A stretch of 64,000 nucleotides of DNA from Chryseobacterium takakiae. GTDB lineage: Bacteria; Bacteroidota; Bacteroidia; Flavobacteriales; Weeksellaceae. The notes beneath the pieces are model-generated. The model was given only the letters and a program-made list of their open reading frames with translations, had not been told where the DNA came from and ran no database searches. This document shows, in pieces, positions 28,478-36,970 of the stretch. The stretch spans positions 124,001 through 188,000 of the forward strand of contig NZ_FQVO01000010.1 in assembly GCF_900129385.1 (NCBI RefSeq), read 5' to 3'. Both the position numbers and the translations under genes were made by a program. Each line of letters starts with the position of its first letter. Within the stretch, counting starts at the first letter, position 1.

Positions 28478-29536
28478 TTAATTTCTTGGCTTTTTGTCAA
28501 TTAAATAAATCAGTTGTCCGGCAGAAGGCTTCTGCCCTGCATCCATCCTGTTCTTAGCGTACAGTTTATTTAATTTAATTCCGAATTTCTGGGCAATATC
28601 ATGCATATCTTCCCCTGCTTCGGCTTTATAGGTTGCCGTATTTCCATCAGAATTTTTAGATTCCAGGAATACGATGTCATTTTTGTATAGAACATCCCCT
28701 TCAAGCTCGTTCCATTTTATTAATTTGCTTTCGCTTATCTTAAATTTTTTTGCGATAAATTCCAGGTTGGTATCTTCAGGAATGACAATGTATTTCAGGC
28801 CGTCGTTCGGGTGGGTTTTAATGAGAATAGAATTAAGAACTTCCGATTTCGTTCTGATTCTTTCCACCCTTTTCTGCTGTTGCGCATAAGAAGTCTGTTT
28901 ATAGGGTACTTCAACGATTACGGGCTCTTTTGCTTTTTTGGTATATTTTTCCGTTTCCAGCTGCGCCATAAAGGTTCTGTCTTCCTTAAGATTCGGATAC
29001 ATTTTTAGCACTGCGTACAACACTTCCTTTGAGCTGGTGTTATCGAATTCGTATAACCTGTATTTTTCAATTTTACCGATTAATATGGAAGCATAACGTG
29101 GATTGGTAGCGTATCCTGCTTTTTTAAGTCCGGTTGCCCAGGCTTTGTAATCTTTCATATCCAGATTGAAAAGATTGGCGTAGTATTTTCTGGTCGACAA
29201 AAATATGGAATGGTCTTCATATGACTGACGCGGATCGTCATACACCCGGAAACACTCATTTGGAGCATCATCGGTGTGTTTCATGGTTTTCCCGGTCCAG
29301 TCTTCCTTGCATTTGATTCCGAAGTGGTTTTTACCTTCCCGCGCCAGCCGGCTTTGTCCGCCGCCCGTCTCCAGAAGTCCCTGTGCAAGGGTAATAGAAG
29401 CAGGAATTTTATACTTTTCCATTTCTTCTACAGCATATTTGGCAAATTTCTGGATGTATTGATCTTCAGTTGCCCAGGTCTGAGCCGAAAATTTTGATAA
29501 AACTAAAAGGCTTACGAGTAAGAAAAGTCTTTTCAT
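28478..29536 (-). CDS. Secreted glucosaminidase with LysM domains
   Basis: Peptidoglycan hydrolase. A signal peptide (MKRLFLLVSLLVLSKFSAQ) is followed by a GH73-type glucosaminidase domain (about 25-170) with the catalytic Glu in AQGLLETGGGQSRLA and NHFGIKCKEDW. Two C-terminal LysM-type peptidoglycan-binding repeats follow, near residues 245-295 (YIVIPEDTNLEFIAKKF) and 305-350 (GEDMHDIAQKFGIKL). It should act in the periplasm on cell-wall turnover. It lies between hemL and the PLP deaminase gene on the same strand. Confidence 0.92.
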   Translation of the reverse strand: MKRLFLLVSLLVLSKFSAQTWATEDQYIQKFAKYAVEEMEKYKIPASITLAQGLLETGGGQSRLAREGKNHFGIKCKEDWTGKTMKHTDDAPNECFRVYDDPRQSYEDHSIFLSTRKYYANLFNLDMKDYKAWATGLKKAGYATNPRYASILIGKIEKYRLYEFDNTSSKEVLYAVLKMYPNLKEDRTFMAQLETEKYTKKAKEPVIVEVPYKQTSYAQQQKRVERIRTKSEVLNSILIKTHPNDGLKYIVIPEDTNLEFIAKKFKISESKLIKWNELEGDVLYKNDIVFLESKNSDGNTATYKAEAGEDMHDIAQKFGIKLNKLYAKNRMDAGQKPSAGQLIYLIDKKPRN

Positions 29537-29601
29537 CTTATAATTTTTATGGTTTTAAAATGAAAGATGAAACACGTGGTGTTTCCTATTTTCAATTTTA
29601 C

Positions 29602-30510
29602 TTATATAATTAAATTTCTGTTCTGTTTTTCCAACAATAAATTTGCACCTTCAATTCCCTGTAATCCACCGGTATGGAAGCACAAAACTTTACTGTTCTC
29701 AGGAAAATATCCTTCTTCAATCATCCCAAAAACCTTCTGCATCATTTTTCCTGTATAGATCGGTTCCAGCGGAATTCCGTAGTTCATTTTAAAGTCATTG
29801 ATAAAACGGATATTCTCATCTTTTATTTTACCATAACCTCCGAAGGAAGAATCTATTAGACTGAAATTTCTCTTCGAAGTTAATTTATTTATGGTTTCTT
29901 CAAGAGAATTATCCATCACAGCCTTGAACCCTATAACTTTCTGATTTTCTTCACAAAATTCCGAGATCCCTGAAATAGTTCCTCCCGTTCCAACTGCGGT
30001 GCAAAGATAATCAAAATCTTTTGTTTCGTCATTCAGCATCATTTTTATACCTTCTACGGCTTCTTTGTTGGTTCCGCCTTCCGGAACAATAAGGGCATCA
30101 GGAAATTCGGACTGTAAAAATTCGGTGAGCTTTTCCTTATGTCTGTATTCTTCACGGTTTACAAACTGTAAGTTCATTCCGTTTCTCCGGGCAAAAACTA
30201 AAGTTGGGTTTTCCCGCCATTTGCCTTTAAGTTCTTCTCCACGGATCATACCTAAAGTAGAAATTCCAGCGAGATTTCCTACTGCGGAAACTGCCGCAAT
30301 ATGATTGGAAAATGCGCCTCCGAAAGTGATGATATAAGGTTTTTCCGGGTTTCCGGCTAAGTAAGTATTAATATTAAAAAATAGCTTCCAGTATTTGTTT
30401 CCTGAAATTTCGGGATGAATGAGATCTTCTCTTTTGATAAAGAGTTTCACCTTTTTATCAATCGGGATTTCCTGAATCGGGATTTTTTGTGCCGGAAGAT
30501 GTAGTATCAT
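29602..30510 (-). CDS. ACC deaminase/D-cysteine desulfhydrase-like PLP enzyme
   Basis: Fold-type II PLP enzyme of 302 residues. The PLP lysine is in EISGNKYWKLFFN, and the phosphate-binding glycine motif appears in CTAVGTGGTISG. FGGAFSNHIAAVSA matches the family's N-terminal substrate loop. Members cleave 1-aminocyclopropane-1-carboxylate or release sulfide from D-cysteine; sequence alone does not tell them apart, and many bacterial copies lack ACC activity. It opens a minus-strand group with the glucosaminidase and hemL. Confidence 0.9.
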   Translation of the reverse strand: MILHLPAQKIPIQEIPIDKKVKLFIKREDLIHPEISGNKYWKLFFNINTYLAGNPEKPYIITFGGAFSNHIAAVSAVGNLAGISTLGMIRGEELKGKWRENPTLVFARRNGMNLQFVNREEYRHKEKLTEFLQSEFPDALIVPEGGTNKEAVEGIKMMLNDETKDFDYLCTAVGTGGTISGISEFCEENQKVIGFKAVMDNSLEETINKLTSKRNFSLIDSSFGGYGKIKDENIRFINDFKMNYGIPLEPIYTGKMMQKVFGMIEEGYFPENSKVLCFHTGGLQGIEGANLLLEKQNRNLII

Positions 30511-30626
30511 TGTAGCCTTATCTGTTTTACAAAAGTACTGCTTTTAAATTTTTTTAACAGATTCTGCTTCACTGAAATTTGTGATACATTTAACCACCCC
30601 TCAAAAATTCAAAACAATTTTTGACA

Positions 30627-30703
30627 CCGGTGCCTCATGCTTTTTATCTGTTATAATGGAATCGGCGAATCTCATTTCTCGATTTGCAATGGAGTGGAAT
30701 TTT
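30627..30703. repeat. Dispersed repeat with GAATCGGCGAATCTC core (copy A)
   Basis: A 75-80-bp block, CCGGTGCCTCA then ATCGGCGAATCTCATTTCTC and GGAGTGGAATTTT, that recurs in diverged form at 36441-36517. It lies in a spacer and encodes nothing recognisable. Confidence 0.6.
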
Positions 30704-30719
30704 AGTTTTTACAATAATT

Positions 30720-31046
30720 TTAAAGATATTTTCTGAAGCTCCAGAATTTTCTTTTTTTAAGGTAATTCAGGTCATGTTCATTGGCATATGCCTCTCTTTC
30801 AAAAGAAATTCTCTGGTAAGCGTGATATGCATTTTTCAATTTAAACAGCCAGTAATAATACTCTATGATATAAAATAAGTAGAAAAAGAGAATAAGCATT
30901 TCGATTTGCTGTCTTAAATGAATCTTTTCGTGGTTGATCAATATATTATTTTTCTTATCTTCGAAATTCCTTATTAAAATAAAAGGAAAAAGAGCGATGC
31001 CGCTGATTTTTAGGAATTTCAAAAGTTTTTGGCATACAATTATCAT
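30720..31046 (-). CDS. Small membrane protein with HExxH motif
   Basis: A 108-residue protein with one hydrophobic stretch near residues 13-25 and a second at about 51-67. Between them is NHEKIHLRQQIEML, an HExxH zinc motif, and EREAYANEHD follows 30 residues after the second helix, offering a possible third ligand. The layout resembles a minimal M56/BlaR1-like or SprT-like membrane peptidase, but it is much shorter than those families. Activity is unproven. It diverges from the DUF5522 gene with a 40-bp gap. Confidence 0.72.
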   Translation of the reverse strand: MIIVCQKLLKFLKISGIALFPFILIRNFEDKKNNILINHEKIHLRQQIEMLILFFYLFYIIEYYYWLFKLKNAYHAYQRISFEREAYANEHDLNYLKKRKFWSFRKYL

Positions 31047-31083
31047 GATAACAAATATAAAGTTTTTTGACTTAGCGATTTAA

Positions 31084-31269
<186 letters not shown>

Positions 31270-31270
31270 A

Positions 31271-31798
31271 ATGAAGCGCTATATTTTTATTTTGTTAGCC
31301 TCGGCTACTTTGGGTGTAACATCCTGCAGTCCTTTTAATGTACGTTCTGATTATGCGGAAACCGCCAACTTTACGAATTACAGAACCTATAAGCTCAGAA
31401 TTGATGATCTGAAACTGAATGACATCGATAAAGACAGAGTTTTGAACGAATTATCAAAACAGCTTCAGATGAAAGGCCTTCAGTCTGGAGAAAACCCGGA
31501 TCTGATCATCAATGTGAAAGCCAATCATAAAAAGATCACCGATATTACTACCAGTTCTCCTTACGGAGCGTGGGGATGGGGTGGACCTTTCGGATGGGGA
31601 ATCGGGATGAACAGAACGTGGACCAGCAACTATAATGAAGGAGCCATTATTGTAGATATGGTAGATGCAAGATCCAATAAACTGGTTTGGCAGGGAATAG
31701 GAAGCGGAATTTCCGTAGACCGTCCGCAAGCCAAACAAAGACAAATTCCTGAAATTGTGGCTGAAATCATGAAGAATTATCCTCCGCAAAGAAAATAA
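31271..31798 (+). CDS. DUF4136 lipoprotein
   Basis: A 175-residue lipoprotein with the lipobox in LGVTSCSPFN. The DUF4136 fold shows YKLRIDDLKLNDIDKDRVLNEL, then a Gly/Trp-rich turn GAWGWGGPFGWGIG and VDMVDARSNKLVWQGIGSG. Proteins of this family are periplasmic or outer-membrane-anchored and of unknown function. A start codon further upstream in this frame would overlap the DUF5522 gene. The pair forms a short operon ended by the hairpin at 31824. Confidence 0.88.
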   Translation: MKRYIFILLASATLGVTSCSPFNVRSDYAETANFTNYRTYKLRIDDLKLNDIDKDRVLNELSKQLQMKGLQSGENPDLIINVKANHKKITDITTSSPYGAWGWGGPFGWGIGMNRTWTSNYNEGAIIVDMVDARSNKLVWQGIGSGISVDRPQAKQRQIPEIVAEIMKNYPPQRK

Positions 31799-31823
31799 TT
31801 TAAATCAATCATTATATATGAAC

Positions 31824-31850
31824 GCCGATGCATATTTGCATCGGCTTTTG
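31824..31850 (+). terminator. Terminator after DUF4136 gene
   Basis: Perfect 9-bp stem (31824-31832 with 31837-31845) followed by CTTTTGTTTT. Confidence 0.8.
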
Positions 31851-31913
31851 TTTTAGCCTGTATTGAATTAGCAATTTATAGTAAGTTTAATTTCGTACTA
31901 ACATTTATTGCAG

Positions 31914-32098
31914 TTAGAAATTGTATTTTTCGTGACAAATATGTTTTACTTCTCTTATTTCCACATTATTTCTTATAAATGAATGTGTTATGGTATCGCA
32001 CTCTTTATGGTCATTACTGTTCTTAATGAATTTAATAAATCCAAACGTTGTAATAATTAAAGAAATCAAACCAAAAAATAAAAAAATTGTTTTCTCAT
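31914..32098 (-). pseudogene. Frameshifted small membrane-anchored protein gene
   Basis: On the minus strand an ATG at 32096-32098 opens MRKQFF but meets a stop ten codons later. Adding one T to the run of seven T (A on the plus strand, 32081-32086 region) restores a 61-codon frame: one hydrophobic helix (LFFGLISLIITTFGFIKFI), then a charged tail with HKECDT and HICHEKYNF, stop at 31914. The intact-looking downstream frame suggests a real small gene carrying a homopolymer indel, by assembly error, slippage or recent decay. No family is recognised. Confidence 0.55.
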
Positions 32099-32335
32099 AA
32101 TATTATTCTAATTGCTAAAGTTTCAAATATATACTTTTTTTGAGCAGTACGTAAGCAATTATAAAGATATTTATAATAATCCATACTAAAATCAAGTTAT
32201 TAGTTATTTCGAAATATAAGTGTCATTAATTTACTTACTGATGAAATAATATTTCATTGATATTAAACAAAAATTAACAATTCCGTAATTTCTTATTTGT
32301 AATTTTATATTAATCTTACCACCTAAAATATTGAC

Positions 32336-33874
32336 ATGAAAAAATCATTATTCCTTGTTGCATTTGTATCTTTTCTGGCAAATGCTCAGGCTCCTTCGGG
32401 ATATTACAATTCAGCCAACGGATTATCGGGCGCTTCACTGAAAACAGCTTTAAGTACAATCATTACCAACGGACATCAGGACAAAGGCTACAATGGACTC
32501 TGGACCGGCTATAAAACAACCGATATTGACAAAAATTATGAAAATGACGGATCCATTCTGGATATTTATTCAGAAAAACCGGCAGGTACAGATCCCTATA
32601 AATACATTCCCGGAACGAATCAATGCGGCACGTATTCTGTCGAAGGAAACTGCTACAACCGGGAACATATTGTCCCTCAAAGTTTATTTAATGAAGCTTC
32701 ACCAATGGTTTCCGATATTCATTTTATCAGGGCTACGGACGGAAAAGTAAACGGAATGCGATCCAATTATCCTTTTGGAAAGGTTGGTACTGCAACATTT
32801 ACCTCTAAAAACGGCTCTAAACTTGGAAATTCTGTTTCCTCCGGATATTCCGGGACTGTTTTTGAGCCGATTGATGAGTTTAAAGGAGATGTAGCCAGAA
32901 TGATCTTTTATTTTGTGACACGGTATCAAAGCAAGCTTTCTACTTTTTCCTCAGGAAATATGCTGGGCAGCTCCACTTTTCCGGGATTACAGACCTGGGA
33001 ACTGAATATTTTGCTGGCATGGCATAATCAGGATCCCGTATCGCAGGCTGAAATCAATAGAAATAATGCTTCCTACACTTTCCAGGGAAACCGAAATCCT
33101 TTTATTGACAATCCGAATTATGTTAATTTAATTTGGGGATCAGGGTCTACTGGCGGTGGCGGAACTACAAATCCACCTACGACGACCGGTTGTGCGAATG
33201 AAACTTTCGAAACCATCCCCACAGCAAGTTCAGCATCTTATTTAACAAGAACGTGGAACAACAGCGGAGTTTCCTGGACTGCCACTGATGCCAGAACCGA
33301 TCAGACGGTTTCCACAAAAGCCATTACGGTAAGAGACGGCGCTTTAACATCTGGAAGTACAGCCAATGGAATTGGGTCATTAACGGTGACCACACAATTA
33401 AAGTTTACAGGATCCAACGGAACATTCAATGTAAAAGTTAATGGCACAAACGTAGGAACCGCACCTTACAGTACCAGTGCAACGACTACTACGATTAATA
33501 ATATTAACATTTCAGGAAACGTGGTTATCGAGCTGGAAAACAACTCAAGCAGCAACAGAGTGGCCATTGACAACCTAAGCTGGACCTGTTATTCCGGAAC
33601 GTCGAAACAAATTCAGAGTGTTTCTTCAGCATTATCTTTACCACAAAATCAACTGCAGATTTCCCCAAATCCTATTGTGAATAACGAAATATTTGTAAAA
33701 GGGGAAACCAAGAATATTACAAAAGCTGAAATTTATAACCTTCAGGGAAGAATGATACAATCCTTTGAGCAGCCTTTCAAAAACAGCAGGAATTCTATCA
33801 AGATTAATAATCTTCCTTCAGGAGTTTATCTTCTGAAAATGGATAATTCAATACTGAAGTTTATCGTTAAATAG
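32336..33874 (+). CDS. T9SS-exported endonuclease I-type nuclease
   Basis: A 512-residue secreted nuclease. After the signal peptide (ends NAQAPSG), residues 20-265 form an endonuclease I (EndA/NucM-like His-Me finger) domain with CYNREHIVPQSLF, DIHFIRATDG and AWHNQDPVSQAE. Three cysteines in NQCGTYSVEGNCYN probably form bridges. A Gly/Thr linker leads to a beta-domain (275-420), and the last 80 residues, from LQISPNPIVNNEIF, are a T9SS type A sorting tail. It likely degrades extracellular DNA for nutrients. Confidence 0.93.
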   Translation: MKKSLFLVAFVSFLANAQAPSGYYNSANGLSGASLKTALSTIITNGHQDKGYNGLWTGYKTTDIDKNYENDGSILDIYSEKPAGTDPYKYIPGTNQCGTYSVEGNCYNREHIVPQSLFNEASPMVSDIHFIRATDGKVNGMRSNYPFGKVGTATFTSKNGSKLGNSVSSGYSGTVFEPIDEFKGDVARMIFYFVTRYQSKLSTFSSGNMLGSSTFPGLQTWELNILLAWHNQDPVSQAEINRNNASYTFQGNRNPFIDNPNYVNLIWGSGSTGGGGTTNPPTTTGCANETFETIPTASSASYLTRTWNNSGVSWTATDARTDQTVSTKAITVRDGALTSGSTANGIGSLTVTTQLKFTGSNGTFNVKVNGTNVGTAPYSTSATTTTINNINISGNVVIELENNSSSNRVAIDNLSWTCYSGTSKQIQSVSSALSLPQNQLQISPNPIVNNEIFVKGETKNITKAEIYNLQGRMIQSFEQPFKNSRNSIKINNLPSGVYLLKMDNSILKFIVK

Positions 33875-33918
33875 ATAATTAATGAGCTGATAGGTTCTGC
33901 TTCATTAAACCAATATAA

Positions 33919-33950
33919 AAACTCCTTCTCTCAAGTGAAAGAAGGAGTTT
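33919..33950. terminator. Bidirectional terminator
   Basis: Perfect 11-bp stem (33919-33929 with 33940-33950) with A and T runs outside, between convergent genes. Confidence 0.8.
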
Positions 33951-33972
33951 ATTTTGTGATGAGATAAAGAAA

Positions 33973-34302
33973 TTAATTTCCCTGCATATCTCTGATTCTT
34001 TCCTGTAACAATTCAGGATCTGAAAGAGCGTCAACTCCTACAGAAGAAATAATGTAAATGTAATAGATAACAGAAAGTACGTTCAGAACAATACCAACAA
34101 TACAAAGTATTCGTCCTACATTTAAGTTTCCATAATTAGTGTATTCTGTAGGGTTTTGCTTGTACAATACAAGATCCTTATTCGCGAGAACAAGACCAAT
34201 TATTGCCGCAATAAGACCTATAACCCCATAGCAGCAACATGTTACAATGGAGACAATTCCTAAAACTAAAACGGCTGTTGCGTTTGGTAATTTTTGATTC
34301 AT
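33973..34302 (-). CDS. CCC-motif small membrane protein
   Basis: A 109-residue membrane protein with two helix pairs. It has three adjacent cysteines in GIVSIVTCCCYGVIG, the mark of the CCC-motif (DUF4190-like) proteins of Bacteroidota. Its role is unknown. It follows a DUF2752 gene (27-bp gap), a common partnership, and shares a minus-strand group with the old yellow enzyme gene. Confidence 0.85.
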   Translation of the reverse strand: MNQKLPNATAVLVLGIVSIVTCCCYGVIGLIAAIIGLVLANKDLVLYKQNPTEYTNYGNLNVGRILCIVGIVLNVLSVIYYIYIISSVGVDALSDPELLQERIRDMQGN

Positions 34303-34329
34303 AGTTTATAATTTAATGTTCGTGTTTAC

Positions 34330-34620
34330 TTAATGTATAAAAATGTTATGTTTGTAAAAATAAGAAATTACCATAATGACTGAATTAATAATTGCAAGAA
34401 AAATTAATATGTTACCATAATTTCTTTTTTTATCTATAAAATTGAGAATTACCGCACCGAAAAATAAAAGCAATGTATATACGGCAGGAAACATATGAAA
34501 AGCTTCTGTAAATTTCCCTTCAAAAACCATTAAAATAGCTCTTTGGCTGCCACAGCCAAAACAATCTATTCCAAGAAATTTCTTGGTAGGACAAGGTAGC
34601 ATGAAATCTTCAGCTTTCAT
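34330..34620 (-). CDS. DUF2752 membrane protein
   Basis: A 96-residue protein with a cysteine motif near the N-terminus, PCPTKKFLGIDCFGCGSQRA, and two or three hydrophobic helices after it. This is the DUF2752 layout, in which Cys-Phe-Gly-Cys-Gly and the following Arg are conserved. Function unknown. It lies between the old yellow enzyme gene (31-bp gap) and the CCC-motif gene on the same strand, consistent with one operon. Confidence 0.87.
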   Translation of the reverse strand: MKAEDFMLPCPTKKFLGIDCFGCGSQRAILMVFEGKFTEAFHMFPAVYTLLLFFGAVILNFIDKKRNYGNILIFLAIINSVIMVISYFYKHNIFIH

Positions 34621-34651
34621 ATTTTATTTTTTGTTGATCAAATATATAAAA

Positions 34652-35704
34652 TTAAGAAGATATTTTCGCTCTCAGATACTGATGCGGGAAAAAACATTCT
34701 TCATTCATTTCAAATGATCCCTGAACAGCAATATAAGGATTTCTTAAGATTTCCCTGGCAATAAAAATAAGATCGGCATCTCCTTTCTGAAGAATTTCTT
34801 CCGCATGTGAAACTTTTTTAATCAGCCCTACCGCTCCGGTTTTTACTCCGGCTTCATTTTTTACCTGTGATGCTAATGGCACCTGATATCCGTCAAAAAG
34901 CGGAATCTTAACGCCATGAATATTTCCGCCGCTGGAAACATCAACCAGATCAACAGCATGATTTTTCAACACTTTCGCCAGCTCAACACTGTCTTCAATT
35001 TCCCAGCCGTTTTCGGCGTATTCCGTTCCGGAAATTCTTACAAATAAAGCAACATCTTCATTCAGTTCTTCATTTACGGCATCTACTATTTCAATGAGAA
35101 AACGGATCCTGTTTTCAAAGCTTCCGCCGTATTCATCGGTTCTGATATTGGAAAGCGGCGATAAAAACTGGTGGATCAGATAACCGTGAGCCGCATGAAT
35201 TTCAATAACATCAAAACCTGCCTGTACCGCCCTTCTTGCTGCCTCTCTGAAGTTTTGCACCTGTTCCTTAATTTCTTCAACGGTTAACATATGGGGAATT
35301 CTTTCTGTAGGGTGATAAGGAATCGGGCTTGGTGCGATCGTTTCCCATCCTTCTTCAACAGGAATCTGGGTATTATTCCAGGTTGATCCTTTTCTGCCGG
35401 AATGCGAAAGCTGAATCCCTATTTTACTTTCTGAATGTTTGTGAACAAACTCAACAATTTTTTGAAGCTGTTTTGCCTGGTCATCGTTCCATATTCCCAT
35501 GCAGTGATTGGTAATTCTTCCGCGGGGTTCCACACCGGTTGCTTCTACGATAAGCAGACCTGCTCCGCCCTGCGCGCGGCTTCCGTAATGAACAAAATGG
35601 AAGTCATTGGGAAGGCCATCTTCACTGGAATACATACACATCGGCGACATCACCCATCGGTTTTTCAGTTCTACATTTCGGAACGTAATTGGATTATATA
35701 ACAT
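34652..35704 (-). CDS. NADPH dehydrogenase, YqjM/NamA-type old yellow enzyme
   Basis: FMN-dependent ene-reductase of 350 residues that reduces activated double bonds with NAD(P)H. It shows SPMCMYSSEDG (FMN site), EATGVEPRGRITNHCMGIW, HAAHGYLIHQFLSPLSNIRTD (conserved His pair and barrel loop) and FVRISGTEYAENGW. The cysteine in SPMCMYS is the redox-sensing Cys of the YqjM class. Physiological substrates are unknown. First of the minus-strand group with DUF2752 and the CCC-motif gene. Confidence 0.9.
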   Translation of the reverse strand: MLYNPITFRNVELKNRWVMSPMCMYSSEDGLPNDFHFVHYGSRAQGGAGLLIVEATGVEPRGRITNHCMGIWNDDQAKQLQKIVEFVHKHSESKIGIQLSHSGRKGSTWNNTQIPVEEGWETIAPSPIPYHPTERIPHMLTVEEIKEQVQNFREAARRAVQAGFDVIEIHAAHGYLIHQFLSPLSNIRTDEYGGSFENRIRFLIEIVDAVNEELNEDVALFVRISGTEYAENGWEIEDSVELAKVLKNHAVDLVDVSSGGNIHGVKIPLFDGYQVPLASQVKNEAGVKTGAVGLIKKVSHAEEILQKGDADLIFIAREILRNPYIAVQGSFEMNEECFFPHQYLRAKISS

Positions 35705-35809
35705 GTTAATTTATTATTTTAAAAAATTGAGAATTGCAAAGAGCAGGCCTTTATTGCCCACCTCGTGAAAAAGAAGTACTTTTATCCCCCTTTTTTTAAT
35801 CCACAATAT

Positions 35810-36292
35810 ATGAAAAAAGAAACTCAGATCCGTTACGAATATTTTAAGAATCGCGGTGAACTGAACGATATAGAGATACAATTGTTTGAAAGAGCAAAGG
35901 AAGCGCGCGAAAATGCATATGCTCCTTACTCCAATTTTCTGGTAGGATGCTCTGTACTGCTGGAAAACGGAACCATATATTCCGGGAACAACCAGGAGAA
36001 TGCAGCGTTTCCTTCCGGACTTTGTGCTGAAAGAACCACCTTATTCTGGGTAGCTGCCAATTTTCCGGCTATAAAAATTAAAAAGATTTTCATTGTGGGA
36101 GGCCACCGGGAATTTCCTGAGAAAAACCCGCCGATTCCGCCATGTGGAGCCTGCAGGCAAAGCTTGATTGAGTTTGAGACCAAGCAGAATGAAAATATTG
36201 ATCTTTATTTTTCGAGTATGAATGAGGAGGTGGTGAAGGTACAGTCGATTAAAGATTTGCTGCCGTTTTATTTTGACGGTACGTTTTTGTAG
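35810..36292 (+). CDS. cdd: Cytidine deaminase
   Basis: Converts cytidine and deoxycytidine to uridine forms in pyrimidine salvage. The start MKKETQIRYEYF at 35810 gives 160 residues; an upstream GTG (35765) adds an implausible aromatic-rich leader. The zinc site is CAERTTLFW (Cys-Ala-Glu, Glu the proton shuttle) and PPCGACRQSLIEF (the PCxxC pair). It is a homotetrameric single-domain type by length. It diverges from the old yellow enzyme. Confidence 0.93.
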   Translation: MKKETQIRYEYFKNRGELNDIEIQLFERAKEARENAYAPYSNFLVGCSVLLENGTIYSGNNQENAAFPSGLCAERTTLFWVAANFPAIKIKKIFIVGGHREFPEKNPPIPPCGACRQSLIEFETKQNENIDLYFSSMNEEVVKVQSIKDLLPFYFDGTFL

Positions 36293-36440
36293 TGATTTTG
36301 GTGAATGATGAATTTTGCTTTGCCAATGAATGGGGAATTGTAAAATTGACAAGCGAAGCAAATTGACAGTTCACGATTGGCTTCTTTTGAATTGGTATTT
36401 TTAGACCATTCCGTCTTAATTTTCTTTGAAAATTAATCCA
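36293..36440. other. Spacer with no recognised feature
   Basis: First part of the 678-bp gene-free stretch after cytidine deaminase. I see only short direct and inverted matches such as GAATGATGAATTTTG and AATTGACA, none convincing. The rest of the stretch holds repeats, a promoter and the riboswitch. Confidence 0.4.
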
Positions 36441-36517
36441 CCAGTGCCTCAATATACTTTATTATTTAACAGATTCGGCGAATCTCGTTCCTCGATTTCC
36501 AGAGGAGGGGAATTTTT
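36441..36517. repeat. Dispersed repeat with GATTCGGCGAATCTC core (copy B)
   Basis: Diverged second copy of the block at 30627-30703: CCAGTGCCTCA, then GATTCGGCGAATCTCGTTCC and GGAGGGGAATTTTT. The central GATTCGGCGAATC is a near-palindrome. Confidence 0.6.
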
Positions 36518-36561
36518 ACCGTACAAAGTTCTTAGTGTACAAAAGACTGAGATTTCTATGC

Positions 36562-36582
36562 TGGCTGAGCCTGTCGAAGCCA
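36562..36582. repeat. GGCTTCGACAGGCTCAGCC-type short repeat
   Basis: The 21 bases read on the minus strand as TGGCTTCGACAGGCTCAGCC plus one base, a short imperfect palindrome found scattered in unrelated bacterial genomes. Confidence 0.6.
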
Positions 36583-36597
36583 CCTGTCCTGCTACCC

Positions 36598-36683
36598 TAG
36601 CCCTGATTGTAACGAAAATCCCGGAGTGGAGCGGCGGAGCCGCGGAATGAGGAATTGCAGTGGAAAGCAGGTTCCCGGCTCCT
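36598..36683. repeat. Dispersed hairpin repeat, partial (copy 3)
   Basis: Shares TAGCCCTGATTG and AAGCAGG with the copies at 18479 and 44358. Here the centre is GGAGCGGCGGAGCCGCGGAATGAGG, only partly symmetrical, and the right part is replaced by TTCCCGGCTCC. Confidence 0.55.
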
Positions 36684-36739
36684 GAAAAATAAACACAAAC
36701 TTTACCAATTCATCATCGTTCTTTAATTATTTCTCTGTT

Positions 36740-36770
36740 TTTGCATTTTTGACGAATAAGTTTATCTTTG
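36740..36770 (+). promoter_or_regulatory. Promoter of cobalamin-uptake operon
   Basis: TTTG at 36740-36743 and TATCTTTG at 36763-36770 are exactly 19 bp apart, a full match to the Bacteroidota TTTG-N19-TAnnTTTG promoter. Transcription would start a few bases before the riboswitch. Confidence 0.75.
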
Positions 36771-36780
36771 CAAAAAATTT

Positions 36781-36957
36781 TGGTTTCCAATCATTTGGAA
36801 TGAAAAGGGAATCGGGTGTAAATCCCGGACTGTCCCCGCAACTGTAGATCGCAAACAAAGTTTCTACGACAAACCACTGTGCAAACGGGAAGGTGTAGGA
36901 ATGCGAAAGTCAGGAGACCTGCCAGAATTGTAACTAAATACATTGCTTTCGGAGGAA
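36781..36957 (+). ncRNA. Cobalamin riboswitch
   Basis: Adenosylcobalamin aptamer. The conserved landmarks are GGGAATCGGGTGTAAATCCC, GACTGTCCCCGCAACTGTA (near 36829-36847, the B12 box on the 5' side) and AAAGTCAGGAGACCTGCC (36906-36923). It lies between the promoter and a TonB receptor start, so coenzyme B12 binding should shut off the uptake genes. GGAGG at 36951-36955 may be the sequestered part of the expression platform, 15 bases before the ATG. Confidence 0.93.
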
Positions 36958-36970
36958 AAGTAACAATAGA

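Noticed and set aside
29569..29585. Short hairpin between the PLP enzyme and glucosaminidase genes
   Set aside because: Only a 7-bp stem with no T run on the minus strand, and the genes are only 65 bp apart; a terminator call is not supported.
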